From an uncultured Lachnospiraceae bacterium (lineage in GTDB: Bacteria; Bacillota; Clostridia; Lachnospirales; Lachnospiraceae), in the NCBI GenBank assembly GCA_945949045.1, contig CAMFDG010000002.1, positions 1-64,000 of the forward strand: 64,000 bases of DNA. Direction: 5' to 3'. Both the position numbers and the translations under genes were made by a program. This document shows positions 1 to 8,643 of this stretch, piece after piece; the stretch's first letter is position 1, and every line of letters begins with the position of its first letter. Below the pieces are notes generated by a model. That model had not been told where the DNA came from and searched no databases. It saw nothing but the letters and a program-made list of their open reading frames with translations.

Positions 1-114
1 AGAACTCTTTTCCTGCAAGCAGGAACGATTTCTGACTTTTGACCCTTATATCATTTTATGATATTTTGGAGTACCCGGAATGTCAATGAAGTCATCCCAT
101 GTTTTCTGGCAACA

Positions 115-143
115 AAAGAAAGCCCTGTATCCGGGCTTTCTTT
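115..143. terminator. Bidirectional hairpin terminator
   Basis: A perfect 11-bp stem (AAAGAAAGCCC / GGGCTTTCTTT) with a 7-nt loop is flanked by A and T runs, so it could stop transcription from either side. It lies 3' of the decayed surface-protein gene. Confidence 0.75.
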
Positions 144-184
144 CGTTGCAGCTGTATCTTCCGTAAAGAGTGTAGGACTTCAAC

Positions 185-1683
185 TTACTCTTCGGCACCT
201 TGATCACGGCCTTTCTCTGCCTTCGGGTTGAAGTAAAAGAGGTTTGCGTACAGCCCCTTGTTCTTCGGTTTCAGATTGACCGTCAGGGTTGCGGCAAAGC
301 CAAACCCGCCCTCATGTTTCAGGCTTATCTGCATAGAATGCCGTTTTCTCCTTTGATAAAAGGAATATTCTCTTTCTTCTCATTTTCTGCCGCACTTTCC
401 ATTACACGGACTGTTAACGCAAGTTCTGTTGTATTCGCTGCCTCGTTTTCATCCCCCTGCACATAGCTTTCTCCCATCGGATCATAGCTTACGGTCAGTG
501 TATAAGTTCCTGCAGCAAGAGTCTTTAGGTATGCCTCCTTGAAAGTTATCTTTCCATCCGCATCCACCGTATAATCCGTTCCATCTGTGAGCGCATTATT
601 TCCATTTTGAATACCTGCAACTGTATTTCCATTCAGTGTTACCTTGGCATTCACATCACCGGTTACATTCTTCACATACGTAATCTCTGTCGTATCCGCA
701 GCAGAATCCGTATAAACAACAATTCCTGCCGAATTCACGATAATGGAATTTCCTGCTTCATCTGTGACTTTTGCATAGACGATTTTCTTACTGTTGGCAT
801 TTATGATAAACCCACCTGTGTAGTCTGTCCATGTTACACTGGCTGCTGTCAGCTGACCCTTTGTGAATTCATGGTCCGCCAACAGATACTCTACCGTCGG
901 ATCTGTTGTCAGATTGTCGGTTGCAGTGACGGTTACACTCTTTGTATTCTTAAAGAAATGTCCGAAAGTCACCGGATTCCAGAACTGCTTCCAGCTGTTT
1001 GTCCCCACATTGATCTCTGCCATAGGTACGGTCTTATCAATTTTGTAGGTTTCTGTGGCCTGATTGGAGATTGCCCCGGTCACCTTATTTCTCACATAAA
1101 AGGCGAGGCTGCCAGCTGCGGTTTCTTCCGTGGCAGACAGGGTACTGCTCCATGTGCCGTCTGCTGTGTTGGTCTTGGACAGTTCAAAGCCGGTCTTTGC
1201 AGTTACCACAAAGTCTGTGTTGATCCAGCCATTGGAATTAACCGTATAGTCCTTATTCTGAGCAGCATGATAGCGGTTGTAAATGCTTGCCGTTACACCG
1301 GCTGGCTGGAGCAGTTTATAGTTTGCCGCATCCGCTCCGGTGATGGAGAAGTCCGTAAAGGTTACCGGAATGTTCTCTCCTGCTGCAACTTTTGTAAATG
1401 TCAGTGTGCCGTTTGTAAGGCTCACATCATCTCCGCTTGGCACACCACCTGATAATGCCGGTTCACTTCCATCGGTTGTATAGTAAATCGTTGCTCCTGT
1501 TGATGCTGATGTAAGTGTTACTGTCTTATTCTCTGTATATGTTCCTGCCGGTACATCCACTGTCGGTGCTTCGACAATGCCTGCCGCAAGTACAGACATC
1601 GGCATGACATTCACCAGCAGCAACACAAACGCCATGCAGAATGCCTATAACCTCTTTTTCCTCTTTTTTACTTCACTGTTCAT
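185..1683 (-). pseudogene. Decayed cell-surface protein with chitobiase-C-like and X2-like domains
   Basis: The longest open stretch (325-1635) encodes a secreted protein. It has a hydrophobic signal core ending at an LAAG site and a segment with the YYTTDGSEP motif typical of chitobiase/hexosaminidase C-terminal domains. Further on is an X2-like module (TEITYVKN, then YTLTVSYDPMGES). A good ribosome site (GGAGG) precedes an ATG at 1683. That frame reads MNSEVKKRKKRL, hits an amber TAG at 1645-1647, and then continues in frame into the hydrophobic core. The charged N-region of the signal peptide is therefore separated from its core by one stop codon. At the 3' end the frame stops after FIKGENG. 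A second frame (TAA at 185-187) then reads HEGGFGFAATLTVNLKPKN and YANLFYF, a motif I recall from the C-terminal domain of many Lachnospiraceae surface proteins. I infer an internal deletion plus frame change and loss of the end. Restart at ATG 1635 is possible but would remove the positively charged N-region. Confidence 0.75.
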
Positions 1684-1696
1684 CCTTTTTCCTCCT

Positions 1697-2317
1697 TTAT
1701 TTCTTTTTATTATTGTTTTTTAATAGATAGATACCAGGGTCACAAAGTGCGGAGCAATCCGTAGGTATCATGGGGGCAAAATACCTTTTGCCCCCAACAT
1801 CATATATATCAAATGGCGAAAGTCCTCTGAGTCCACAGTGAAAATCATACACATCCGTACGGAAACGGATTCTTGCGCAAAAGGAGAGGAAACGCACGCC
1901 CCACCTGTGTGACCATGACATGGCTCCGGGTTCGATGCCACCTGCATACCGGTTGCCGATCACCATATCACACTTTCCCTCCGCCAGTGGCTGATACATT
2001 TCTTCCAAATGCAGGAAATCATAGGTGGTATCACAGTCTCCCACAACCAGCACTTTGCCTTTGCTTGCAACTATGCCCGCCCTGATGGCGCTTCCATATC
2101 CCCTTTTTGCCTCTGTGATTACTCTGGTTCCATACCTTTGTGCAATCGCAGCCGATTCATCCTCGGAGCCGTTATCCACCACAAGGACTTCCCCGTTTAT
2201 CCTGTATTTTCTCATAAATTCCCGTGCCTCATCCACGCAATGTTCCACGGTGCTCTCTTCATTCAGACAAGGCATGATGACTGACAACTCAAAACTTTCT
2301 TTTTCCGGCATTTTCAT
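1697..2317 (-). pseudogene. Truncated family 2 glycosyltransferase
   Basis: The N-terminal 170 or so residues are a dolichol-phosphate-mannose-synthase-like GT2 domain. LSVIMPCLNEE opens the nucleotide-binding fold, VVDNGSEDES follows, and GDCDTTYDF carries the acidic metal-site motif. IGNRYAGG and DFHCGLRGLS also fit the family. Full-length relatives are usually well over 300 residues and often carry C-terminal membrane helices. Here the frame passes after GLRGLS into about 90 bp of repeat-like DNA (about 1735-1820) and ends in a lysine/asparagine tail. I infer truncation by a repeat insertion or deletion. It overlaps the end of the broken membrane-protein gene upstream, as expected for a former operon, and the surface-protein ribosome site follows directly. 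Confidence 0.75.
1735..1820 (-). repeat. Repeat element interrupting the GT2 gene
   Basis: On the minus strand this stretch contains GGGGGCAAAAGGT, then TTTTGCCCCC, then GGATTGCTCCGC. The first and last pieces resemble the element at 21830-22090 (GAGGGTCAAAAGGT and GAATTGCTCCGC in the same order). The pair GGGGGCAAAA / TTTTGCCCCC forms a hairpin. Boundaries are approximate. Confidence 0.5.
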
Positions 2318-3020
2318 GGGAAAGCCACCTCCAATCTGTCAGTTCTTCCAGTATCAGCACAATGGCAAGAATCGTTGCCAGTTGAGCTCTGTAGGTAAAA
2401 AAGCAGTGCAGATATGCTTTCTGTGATAGACATACCCCACATAAACCACAAAAAGGAGCAGCGCTATACCGGCAAACATTTCTGCCACCCCATATCCAAA
2501 CGGGAACAGACATTTCATCACCCACATACTAACATATCCAAAGCCCCAGGCCAAAGCTGCCTTTCCTGCTTTTGGGAGTATAGAACGCCCGGACGAATTT
2601 CCATTCCTGTGTATGTCTACCCATAGAATAAGCAGCAGGGGAACCGTGCCAATACCTCATATATTGTTGATTGGCCTCGCAATCATTGGTAACTGCCTCA
2701 AGCAGGTTTTCATTCTCATTCCGGTATTCTGTATAATAGTAGGCAGAACGCATGACAGAAGCAAGGGGATGCCCACTATCATACTGCCATGCGATTCCCA
2801 GCAGTATGGAATCCGCATATCGGTCAATTAGGCTGCCTCTTACCCCCTCCACCACTGATCCGTAAATTTCACCATCACACAAATACTCTGCCGACTCCAG
2901 CACGTTTTTCTTTATGGAAGACTGCGGGATTTTAGCCGAAAGCACCAGGATACCTGCCAATAATATAATTGTCACAAAGAATACAAATATGTATTTCAAA
3001 ATATATTTCACTGTCTGCAT
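2289..3020 (-). pseudogene. Multiply frameshifted and deleted integral membrane protein
   Basis: The first 163 codons (2529-3020) start with a transmembrane segment (ILKYIFVFFVTIILLAGIL). They continue with a soluble part containing DRYADSILLGIAWQYDSGHP and YMRYWHG, then stop. A second frame (2354-2554) reads AWGFGYVSMWVMK and PFGYGVAEMFAGIALLLF. The first frame then resumes with LHCFFTYRAQLATILAIVL and LEELTDWRW to the end. Together these look like the start, middle and end of a multi-spanning protein that I associate with GT2 genes in Lachnospiraceae. At least two frame changes and large internal deletions are needed to explain the pieces. The C-terminus overlaps the GT2 start, consistent with a former bicistronic unit. 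Function unknown. Confidence 0.7.
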
Positions 3021-3094
3021 CGTTTTTTATTTGCCACTGTAGAATATGGTATTCCCATAGATATGTTTTCACAAATTCCATGTATATCCATGCT

Positions 3095-3685
3095 TTAAGT
3101 GTTCATTACAGTGTTGTATTTCATAATAAATAGTTCCAGGGTTTCCTTCAGCACATCCATCTGTACCTTCAGATAGAACTCATCCTCGAACAGTGCGTAG
3201 TGCACGCAGGCTCTGACCAGTATAAAAATCAGCGGCGTCAGCTTTTCGTGGGGAATCCCCAGCTTGCCTTCTAAGCTTTTTGCGTATTCGGTATAACGTT
3301 TATCTACGCCTGCAAAGAATTTCTTACCGTATTCCCTGTATTTCGGGTGGGTGTAGACCTGATACATCAGGCGGTATTTCTTTCCGTGCTTTTCTGCCGT
3401 CCAGTAGGGGATCTCGTCGATGAACCGCCACAAGTCCTCCACATCTGTGGGAGCTTTCGCCATAAAGTCATCCTCCACCTTACTCATGCAGTATTCGGTG
3501 GACTGGATGATCAGGTCGTCCAAATCCTTGAAATATGTATAAATCATAGATGTGTTATATCCGCAATGCTTCGCCAGGGTACGAATGCCGGTGCCGTGTA
3601 AGCCCAGCTCGGCAAAGCCGTCAAAGCACGTTTCCATCAGCTCCATCTTTTTTTCGTTCCATTGTTCTTCTGTATAATTCGCCAC
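3095..3685 (-). CDS. TetR/AcrR family transcriptional regulator
   Basis: The protein is 196 residues, normal for the family. The N-terminal helix-turn-helix reads GLHGTGIRTLAKHCGYNTSM followed by IYTYFKDLDDL, which is the TetR recognition-helix pattern. The rest is an all-helical ligand-binding/dimerisation domain with no recognisable ligand signature. The start is a GTG at 3685 with AAAGGAGG seven bases upstream. A short inverted repeat (AACG-TT-CGTT, 3707-3716) lies just upstream of the ribosome site and could be an autoregulatory operator; that is inference. The neighbouring upstream gene (AAA-ATPase-like) is on the same strand about 90 bp away, and no efflux pump is adjacent, so the regulated target is unclear. 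Confidence 0.85.
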   Translation of the reverse strand: MANYTEEQWNEKKMELMETCFDGFAELGLHGTGIRTLAKHCGYNTSMIYTYFKDLDDLIIQSTEYCMSKVEDDFMAKAPTDVEDLWRFIDEIPYWTAEKHGKKYRLMYQVYTHPKYREYGKKFFAGVDKRYTEYAKSLEGKLGIPHEKLTPLIFILVRACVHYALFEDEFYLKVQMDVLKETLELFIMKYNTVMNT

Positions 3686-3778
3686 CTGTCAGCCTCCTTT
3701 ATTTAGAACGTTCGTTACAAATAAAGGGTAACATATAGCAGATAAAAAAACAAGTATTTGGAGGATCGCCCCTGCTTC

Positions 3779-5473
3779 TTACCCGATCAGCACCTTTTTT
3801 CCCTCAAAGGCAAATCCATAACTGCGGATATGATCCGCCGGAATTCCCCGGCCGGCAAGCTGTGCGGCGTACTGCTTCTCCTGAATCTGTGTCAGGGCTG
3901 CCTGCACCGTGTCCTCCAGACTGCTCTCTTTTCTGGGGTTGATAACTTTAAACTCCAGAATAATGGCATCATCTTCTTTGGGCTTCTTAGGTTCAAGCAT
4001 CACATCATATCGGCCAAATCCGCTTTCACGATTAGAGGTAATGAGGTATCTGTCCTGCAAATCCACAATCAATCCCAGCACAAATCCGTGGTAGAAGCGC
4101 TCCGGCGCATTGCGAGATGGCTTCGATCCGGAATCGAAGGAACTGAATACCTCCTGTGTTACCTCATTCATATATACGTTCATGGCTTCTACATCTCCCT
4201 GCAGCAAAGCCTTTTCAAAATCGTTGTAGTCTCCCTTTACTTCCATGAACCAACTGCGCACCATACCATCAAACATGCGCTGTACTTCGTAGTTGGTCAG
4301 CGCCAGCTCATACATCTGCTCCTGCCCGGGGGACAGAAGCTCCATCCGGTCGTAGGAAAGCACCTTTAAATAACCGCTTGCCAGAAGCAGACTCCAGACG
4401 GCATCCTCATTATGATCCAGCTGATTGTACACGATCTGCTCATCGATGGGAGTACGGATGGTCTCTCCCCGCAGCAATATCTCGAACTGCGCCTTTACAT
4501 TCCGATTTCCTTCCCGAAGCAGCTTTCCCACAAGACTGTTAGAGCTGGTGTTGGCCCAGTAGGTGGTAAATTTACCTTTATCAAGGAAATTCAAGATAGA
4601 CCATGGATTATAAATATCTTTGTGTTTTCCAAAAATAAATCCATCATACCATCTCTTCACTTCTCCCTTTTCTTCGGAAAGACCACATTCATCCAGTGCA
4701 GCAAATACCTCCTCTTCCGTAAAGCCAAAGGATGTGGCATATTTATCGGAAGTGGTTGTCACTACTTCCAGGTTATTCAGATCTGAAAAAATGGACTCCT
4801 TGCTGACTCTTGTGATACCTGTCATGATACCACGTTCCAGCCATGGATTGGTCTTGAAGGTGGAATTGAAGAGACTTCTGGTAAATGCCACCAGATCATC
4901 CCAATATCCATCCACGTATGCTTCCTGCATCGGAGTATCGTATTCGTCCAGCAGGATGATGACTTTTTTGCCATAATAACGATACAGGTAATCAGACAAT
5001 TGATATAATGCCAAAGATGCATCGCTGTCATCCATATCTTCCGAAACACGTTTAAAATAAGCAGCATCTGTTTCATACAGTAGTCCGCTCTCCAGTAAAA
5101 AAGAGTGTTCCGCATACAGCTTGGTAAATAATTGACAGATTTTCTTTCGGGTCATCTTGTAATCTTTTTCCTTTATATTGGCAAAGGACAGACTAATCAC
5201 CGGATACGTTCCCTGCATCTGTCTGTATTTCTCATCCTTCCAGATGGAAAGTCCCTCAAACAAATCCCCCCGGTCCTTGTAATCCACGGAAAAGAACTGC
5301 TCCACCATGCTCATGTTCAGGGTCTTTCCAAAACGGCGGGGACGGTTAATCAATGTCACGTCATCTCCGCTTTCCCACCACTCTTTGATAAAAGGTGTCT
5401 TATCAACATAAAAATAGTTACCATCTATAATCTTTTCAAAACTCTGGATTCCAATCGCTACATTCCTCGCCAT
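3779..5473 (-). CDS. AAA-ATPase-like protein with C-terminal PD-(D/E)XK nuclease-like domain
   Basis: The 564-residue protein matches the architecture common in Bacteroidetes and Clostridia: an N-terminal AAA-ATPase-like domain and a C-terminal PD-(D/E)XK nuclease-like domain (DUF1703-type). Visible motifs are the opening VAIGIQSFEKII and YFYVDKT, the Walker A-like NRPRRFGKTLN near residue 45, and the Walker B-like VIILLDEYDTPM near residue 173. The nuclease core GRYDVMLEPK followed by AIILEFKV lies near residues 478-505, and the protein ends with YGFAFEGKKVLIG. These genes usually occur in many paralogous copies; the role is unknown, with defence or mobile-element links proposed. The start at 5473 has CGGAGG upstream. 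The gene appears intact. Confidence 0.9.
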   Translation of the reverse strand: MARNVAIGIQSFEKIIDGNYFYVDKTPFIKEWWESGDDVTLINRPRRFGKTLNMSMVEQFFSVDYKDRGDLFEGLSIWKDEKYRQMQGTYPVISLSFANIKEKDYKMTRKKICQLFTKLYAEHSFLLESGLLYETDAAYFKRVSEDMDDSDASLALYQLSDYLYRYYGKKVIILLDEYDTPMQEAYVDGYWDDLVAFTRSLFNSTFKTNPWLERGIMTGITRVSKESIFSDLNNLEVVTTTSDKYATSFGFTEEEVFAALDECGLSEEKGEVKRWYDGFIFGKHKDIYNPWSILNFLDKGKFTTYWANTSSNSLVGKLLREGNRNVKAQFEILLRGETIRTPIDEQIVYNQLDHNEDAVWSLLLASGYLKVLSYDRMELLSPGQEQMYELALTNYEVQRMFDGMVRSWFMEVKGDYNDFEKALLQGDVEAMNVYMNEVTQEVFSSFDSGSKPSRNAPERFYHGFVLGLIVDLQDRYLITSNRESGFGRYDVMLEPKKPKEDDAIILEFKVINPRKESSLEDTVQAALTQIQEKQYAAQLAGRGIPADHIRSYGFAFEGKKVLIG

Positions 5474-5514
5474 CTTCCTACCTCCGTTTTATGCATTTGA
5501 CATGAGTTTTACAC

Positions 5515-5604
5515 AAAAAAAACCGCCATACCAAGTTTCTCCGTAACTGATGCAGTATCTTCGCACCTTCATAGCTACGTTTTTCTTTAGTATAGCGGTT
5601 TTTT
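5515..5604 (-). terminator. Long imperfect hairpin with A8/T6 ends, terminator-like
   Basis: Left arm AAAAAACCGCCA and right arm TAGCGGTTTTTT enclose about 65 nt that can form a further imperfect stem (CGTAGCTATG with CATCAGTTACG on the minus strand). On the minus strand it ends in eight T, so it can terminate apt transcription. The same arms with the same mismatch recur at 48623-48678. Confidence 0.55.
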
Positions 5605-5619
5605 ATTAAAATTACAATT

Positions 5620-5721
5620 CTACTTCTTTGCCATTCGTCTCCGTCCGGTTGCGATCTTATATCTGCCTATGTTTTCCCACGGCAATGCACCGCGAAACAG
5701 GTTGCTATGCAGCTCCCGCAA
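5620..5721 (-). other. Possible 33-codon ORF directly after apt
   Basis: Immediately after the apt stop codon the same frame stays open for 33 codons and ends in TAG. It reads NLFRGALPWENIGRYKIA and then TGRRRMAKK. The first codon is TTG and there is no separate ribosome site. It could be a remnant of another gene, a readthrough extension or chance. I do not recognise it. Confidence 0.2.
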
Positions 5722-6246
5722 TTATGCCCCTTCAAACTGCACAACCGAATCCACATCATAATCCTTAAGGACTTCCCGTCCCTTAAGATCTGTCAGTTCA
5801 ATCAGAAACAGTGCCTTAACCACCTCTCCGCCAAGTTCCTCCACCAGCTCCGCTGCAGCCTTCATGGTTCCGCCGGTGGCGATCAGATCATCCAGGAGAA
5901 CTACCTTATCGCCTTTCTGAATTGCATCCTTATGAATCTCAATGGTAGCGGTACCGTATTCCAGGTCGTAAGTCTTTTCCACCGTCTCACAGGGAAGCTT
6001 GCCCTTCTTGCGAATCGGGACAAAAGGCTTGTGAAGCAGATAAGCAAGCGGCATTCCAAAGAGAAAACCTCTCGATTCCGCTCCGGCGATCACATCAAAT
6101 TCCAATCCCTCCAGTTTCTTTGCCAGTTCGTCGATGGCAAGCTTAAGCCCGTCTGCATCCTGCAGAATACTGGTCACATCGCGAAAAATAATCCCCTCCT
6201 CCGGGAAATCCGGGATGTTTCGAATATACTCTTTTAGTTCTTTCAT
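5722..6246 (-). CDS. apt: Adenine phosphoribosyltransferase
   Basis: This enzyme converts adenine and PRPP to AMP and pyrophosphate in purine salvage (cytoplasm). The 174-residue product starts MKELKEYIRNIPDFPEEGI. It carries the type I phosphoribosyltransferase PRPP loop VVLLDDLIATGGTMKAA near residues 115-131, and the substrate-fold motif AGAESRGFLFGMPLA near residue 56. An in-frame ATG exists 21 bp upstream (6267), but the ribosome site AAGGAGAGG lies between the two ATGs and is correctly spaced for 6246, so I chose the shorter form. It appears monocistronic, between a hairpin array upstream and a hairpin terminator downstream. Confidence 0.95.
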   Translation of the reverse strand: MKELKEYIRNIPDFPEEGIIFRDVTSILQDADGLKLAIDELAKKLEGLEFDVIAGAESRGFLFGMPLAYLLHKPFVPIRKKGKLPCETVEKTYDLEYGTATIEIHKDAIQKGDKVVLLDDLIATGGTMKAAAELVEELGGEVVKALFLIELTDLKGREVLKDYDVDSVVQFEGA

Positions 6247-6326
6247 CGCAAACCTCTCCTTGTGCATTTTTCTACTGCCAATTATAAATCTTTTCCTCTA
6301 TAAGTGCAAGCATTTGCTTTTTCCCT

Positions 6327-6718
6327 TTGGGCTCCGGCAACACTTTTCTACTATGTGTCCACGAAATCATCTCTCATCCTCTCATTTTTCCTTTATATGG
6401 GCGATGGCAACAACTTTTGCCCCATGCGCCCACAAACTTTTCCATTATCCGCCCATGCACCCTTTCATATGGGCGATGGCGCACACTTTTCCACTATGCG
6501 CCCACAAATTTCTCTATAACCCGCCAATTTACCCTTTTATAGGGGCGCCGGCAACGACTTTTACGCTATGCGCCCATCTTCACCACGAAATTTGAAGGAG
6601 CGGCAAAAATTATGGGCGCATAGAGAATTTCTTTTCTCCACCGCCCATAATAGCCGATAAAATGCAGATTCATCACTCAATTGTGGGCGCATAGAAAATT
6701 TTTGTTTCCCATCGCCCA
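6327..6718. repeat. Array of six 35-bp palindromes, 71-72-bp period, with orientation flip
   Basis: Units begin at about 6327, 6398, 6470, 6541, 6613 and 6684, each about 35 bp with arms TGGGCG and CGCCCA. The first four read GGGCGATGGC...TATGCGCCCA (the first is degenerate). The last two read TGGGCGCATA...ATCGCCCA, which is the opposite orientation. The array fills the apt-nagB intergenic gap. No gene or promoter was recognised inside it. A second array with the same unit length and period lies at 24556-24877. Confidence 0.85.
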
Positions 6719-6781
6719 ATCTCCCTGAAAACGAATGTCCCTTTTCGGAAAAGTGTTCCCAAAATAGATTCTAATGCCTTC

Positions 6782-7513
6782 TTAAAGATCCACTTCCTTT
6801 AAAGCCGCTTCGTCTGCCACAACGGTCACGTCATTGTGAAGCTGCAGTACGGAGGCCGGCACCGCAGGCGTAATCGGTCCGAAAAAAGCCTTTTTCAGGA
6901 TTTCCGCCTTATCCTCACCGGATACAATCACTAAAATCTTATGGGCAGACATGATGGTCTTAATTCCCATGGTATAGGCCTGTCTGGGTACCTCCTTCTC
7001 ATCCGCGAAGAAACGCATATTTGCCTTGATGGTCTGAGAGGAAAGATTGACACAATGGGTTTCCTTTTCAAAGGCAATCCCCGGTTCATTAAATCCAATA
7101 TGTCCGTTGTGTCCCAGTCCCAGAAGCTGTAAGTCCACACCTCCGATCGAATGAATGATCTCGTTGTATTTGCGGCAGGCAATCTCACTGTCCGGCTCCA
7201 TACCGTCCGGCAGATAGGTGTTTTCCTTATGAATATTTACCAGGTCAAACAGTTTTTCATTCATGAAATAATAATAGCTCTGCTCATTATCCCGTGAAAT
7301 TCCTTTATACTCATCCAGATTCATGGTGGTTACCTGTGAAAAATCCAGGTCACCCTTCCTGTACCACTCCACCAACTGTTCATAGGCCCCAATTGGCGTC
7401 GAACCGGTGGCCAGTCCCAGCACGCAGTCCGGCTTCATGATAATCTGTGCAGATATGATGTTTGCTGCCTTGCGGCTCATATCTTTATAGTCTTTCGCTT
7501 TTATAATTTTCAT
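6782..7513 (-). CDS. nagB: Glucosamine-6-phosphate deaminase
   Basis: This enzyme converts glucosamine-6-phosphate to fructose-6-phosphate and ammonia, the last step feeding amino sugars into glycolysis. The 243-residue product has the family motifs LGLATGSTPIGAYEQL (phosphate loop), TTMNLDEYKGIS (catalytic Asp), LLGLGHNGHIGFNEPG (His/Asp region) and a TMGIKTIM segment. It matches the usual length of about 242. The start at 7513 (MKIIKAKDYK) is preceded by AAAGGATGG; an upstream in-frame ATG at 7555 would add a non-conserved leader. It is the last gene of the operon GH4-kinase-ROK-nagB, about 45 bp after the ROK gene, and a palindrome array follows it. Confidence 0.95.
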   Translation of the reverse strand: MKIIKAKDYKDMSRKAANIISAQIIMKPDCVLGLATGSTPIGAYEQLVEWYRKGDLDFSQVTTMNLDEYKGISRDNEQSYYYFMNEKLFDLVNIHKENTYLPDGMEPDSEIACRKYNEIIHSIGGVDLQLLGLGHNGHIGFNEPGIAFEKETHCVNLSSQTIKANMRFFADEKEVPRQAYTMGIKTIMSAHKILVIVSGEDKAEILKKAFFGPITPAVPASVLQLHNDVTVVADEAALKEVDL

Positions 7514-7558
7514 TCTGATTCCATCCTTTCCCTGCATATCGAAGATATACCACATTCT

Positions 7559-8614
7559 CTAATGCAGTCTCACCTGATGATCCAACAAATCAAGTCCGGC
7601 CTGACCAAGCCCCAGAAAATACTTTTCCCCGCTGTCAGAAATCATCGAAAAGCCGGGTGCTGCCCCTTCCGGCAGACAGGCCAGACACCTCTGTTGTATC
7701 TCTTTGACCAGAGGAGCCGTTATCTCTCCGCCTAAAACAACTTTTTCCGGATTCAGGACACAGATCATATTCACCAGCACTTTAGATAAAAGCTCCGCTC
7801 TTTTCCCGTCATCTGCCCCCGTCAGTTGCTGCTCCGGGCTCGTATCCTCCAGCTTCATGTAGCCCACCTCTCCGGCAAAGCTGCTGCAGCCCATATAGAG
7901 TTTTCCGTCAATGATGATACCTGCTCCCAGCCCGGTTCCTTCCACGTGCAGATAAGCCAGATTTCTCACCGGATCTGTGGAATTGTTTTCCTGCGGAACC
8001 GTGACAGACAGCATTTCCGACGTCAGATATCCTATGGCAATAGCATTGATATCATTCATCACCTTTACCTGCAGGCCGCATTCCTTCTCCAGACAGGACT
8101 GAAGTTGAAATTGTTCCCACTCCGGAATCTGCGGGATTGCAAATACCTTTCCTTCCCGGGAAACCGCCCCCGGAACTCCCACGGAAACAGCCTGTACATC
8201 TGCTGTTTTATGGATGGTATCCTGAAGAATACAGACAAGCTGTTTTGTATAAGACACCTTTTCCTCTCTCGGAATCTGCCCCTTAGTCTCCATCTGAAGT
8301 TTAAGGTCAAACACACCATATTCAAAAAAATCCTTCCGGACAATCACCGATACGATATGATAGCGTTTCCTGTTCAGGGTATAAACTACCGCCTTTCTGC
8401 CACCCGTGGAATCCGCATTACCGAGGCAGAGGACTTCTCTGTTTTCTACCATTTCTTTCATCAGCACATTCACGGTGGGCTGACTGATTCCTGTCCTCTT
8501 AGACAGCTCTACTCTTGTCGCCTGGCCCATCTGAGACAGGGCATCCTTGAGCAGTCCCATATTCACTTCCTTAATCACCTTGGGTTTTCCGGTCATTTCC
8601 CTTTTTGAAGTCAT
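7559..8614 (-). CDS. ROK-family transcriptional regulator (NagC/XylR type)
   Basis: The protein has an N-terminal winged helix (RVELSKRTGISQPTVNVLMK near residue 35) followed by a ROK sugar-kinase-like domain. The nucleotide/sugar fold motifs are VSVGVPGAVS, VMNDINAIAIGY and a VEGTGLGAGII loop. The usual ROK zinc-site cysteines (CxCGxxGC) are not apparent; the corresponding segment reads SFAGEVGYM followed directly by the C-terminal region. The location inside the amino-sugar operon suggests it represses this operon, with GlcNAc-6-P or a related sugar as inducer (inference). I favour the start at 8614 because AGAGGTG precedes it; an ATG at 8647 overlaps the kinase stop but lacks a ribosome site. 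Confidence 0.88.
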   Translation of the reverse strand: MTSKREMTGKPKVIKEVNMGLLKDALSQMGQATRVELSKRTGISQPTVNVLMKEMVENREVLCLGNADSTGGRKAVVYTLNRKRYHIVSVIVRKDFFEYGVFDLKLQMETKGQIPREEKVSYTKQLVCILQDTIHKTADVQAVSVGVPGAVSREGKVFAIPQIPEWEQFQLQSCLEKECGLQVKVMNDINAIAIGYLTSEMLSVTVPQENNSTDPVRNLAYLHVEGTGLGAGIIIDGKLYMGCSSFAGEVGYMKLEDTSPEQQLTGADDGKRAELLSKVLVNMICVLNPEKVVLGGEITAPLVKEIQQRCLACLPEGAAPGFSMISDSGEKYFLGLGQAGLDLLDHQVRLH

Positions 8615-8643
8615 ATAGTTTGTCACCTCTTGTAAGCCTTGTA

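Noticed and set aside
607-1452. 281-codon open frame on the plus strand opposite the surface-protein gene
   Set aside because: It is antisense to recognisable domains and has a cysteine/isoleucine-rich shadow composition.
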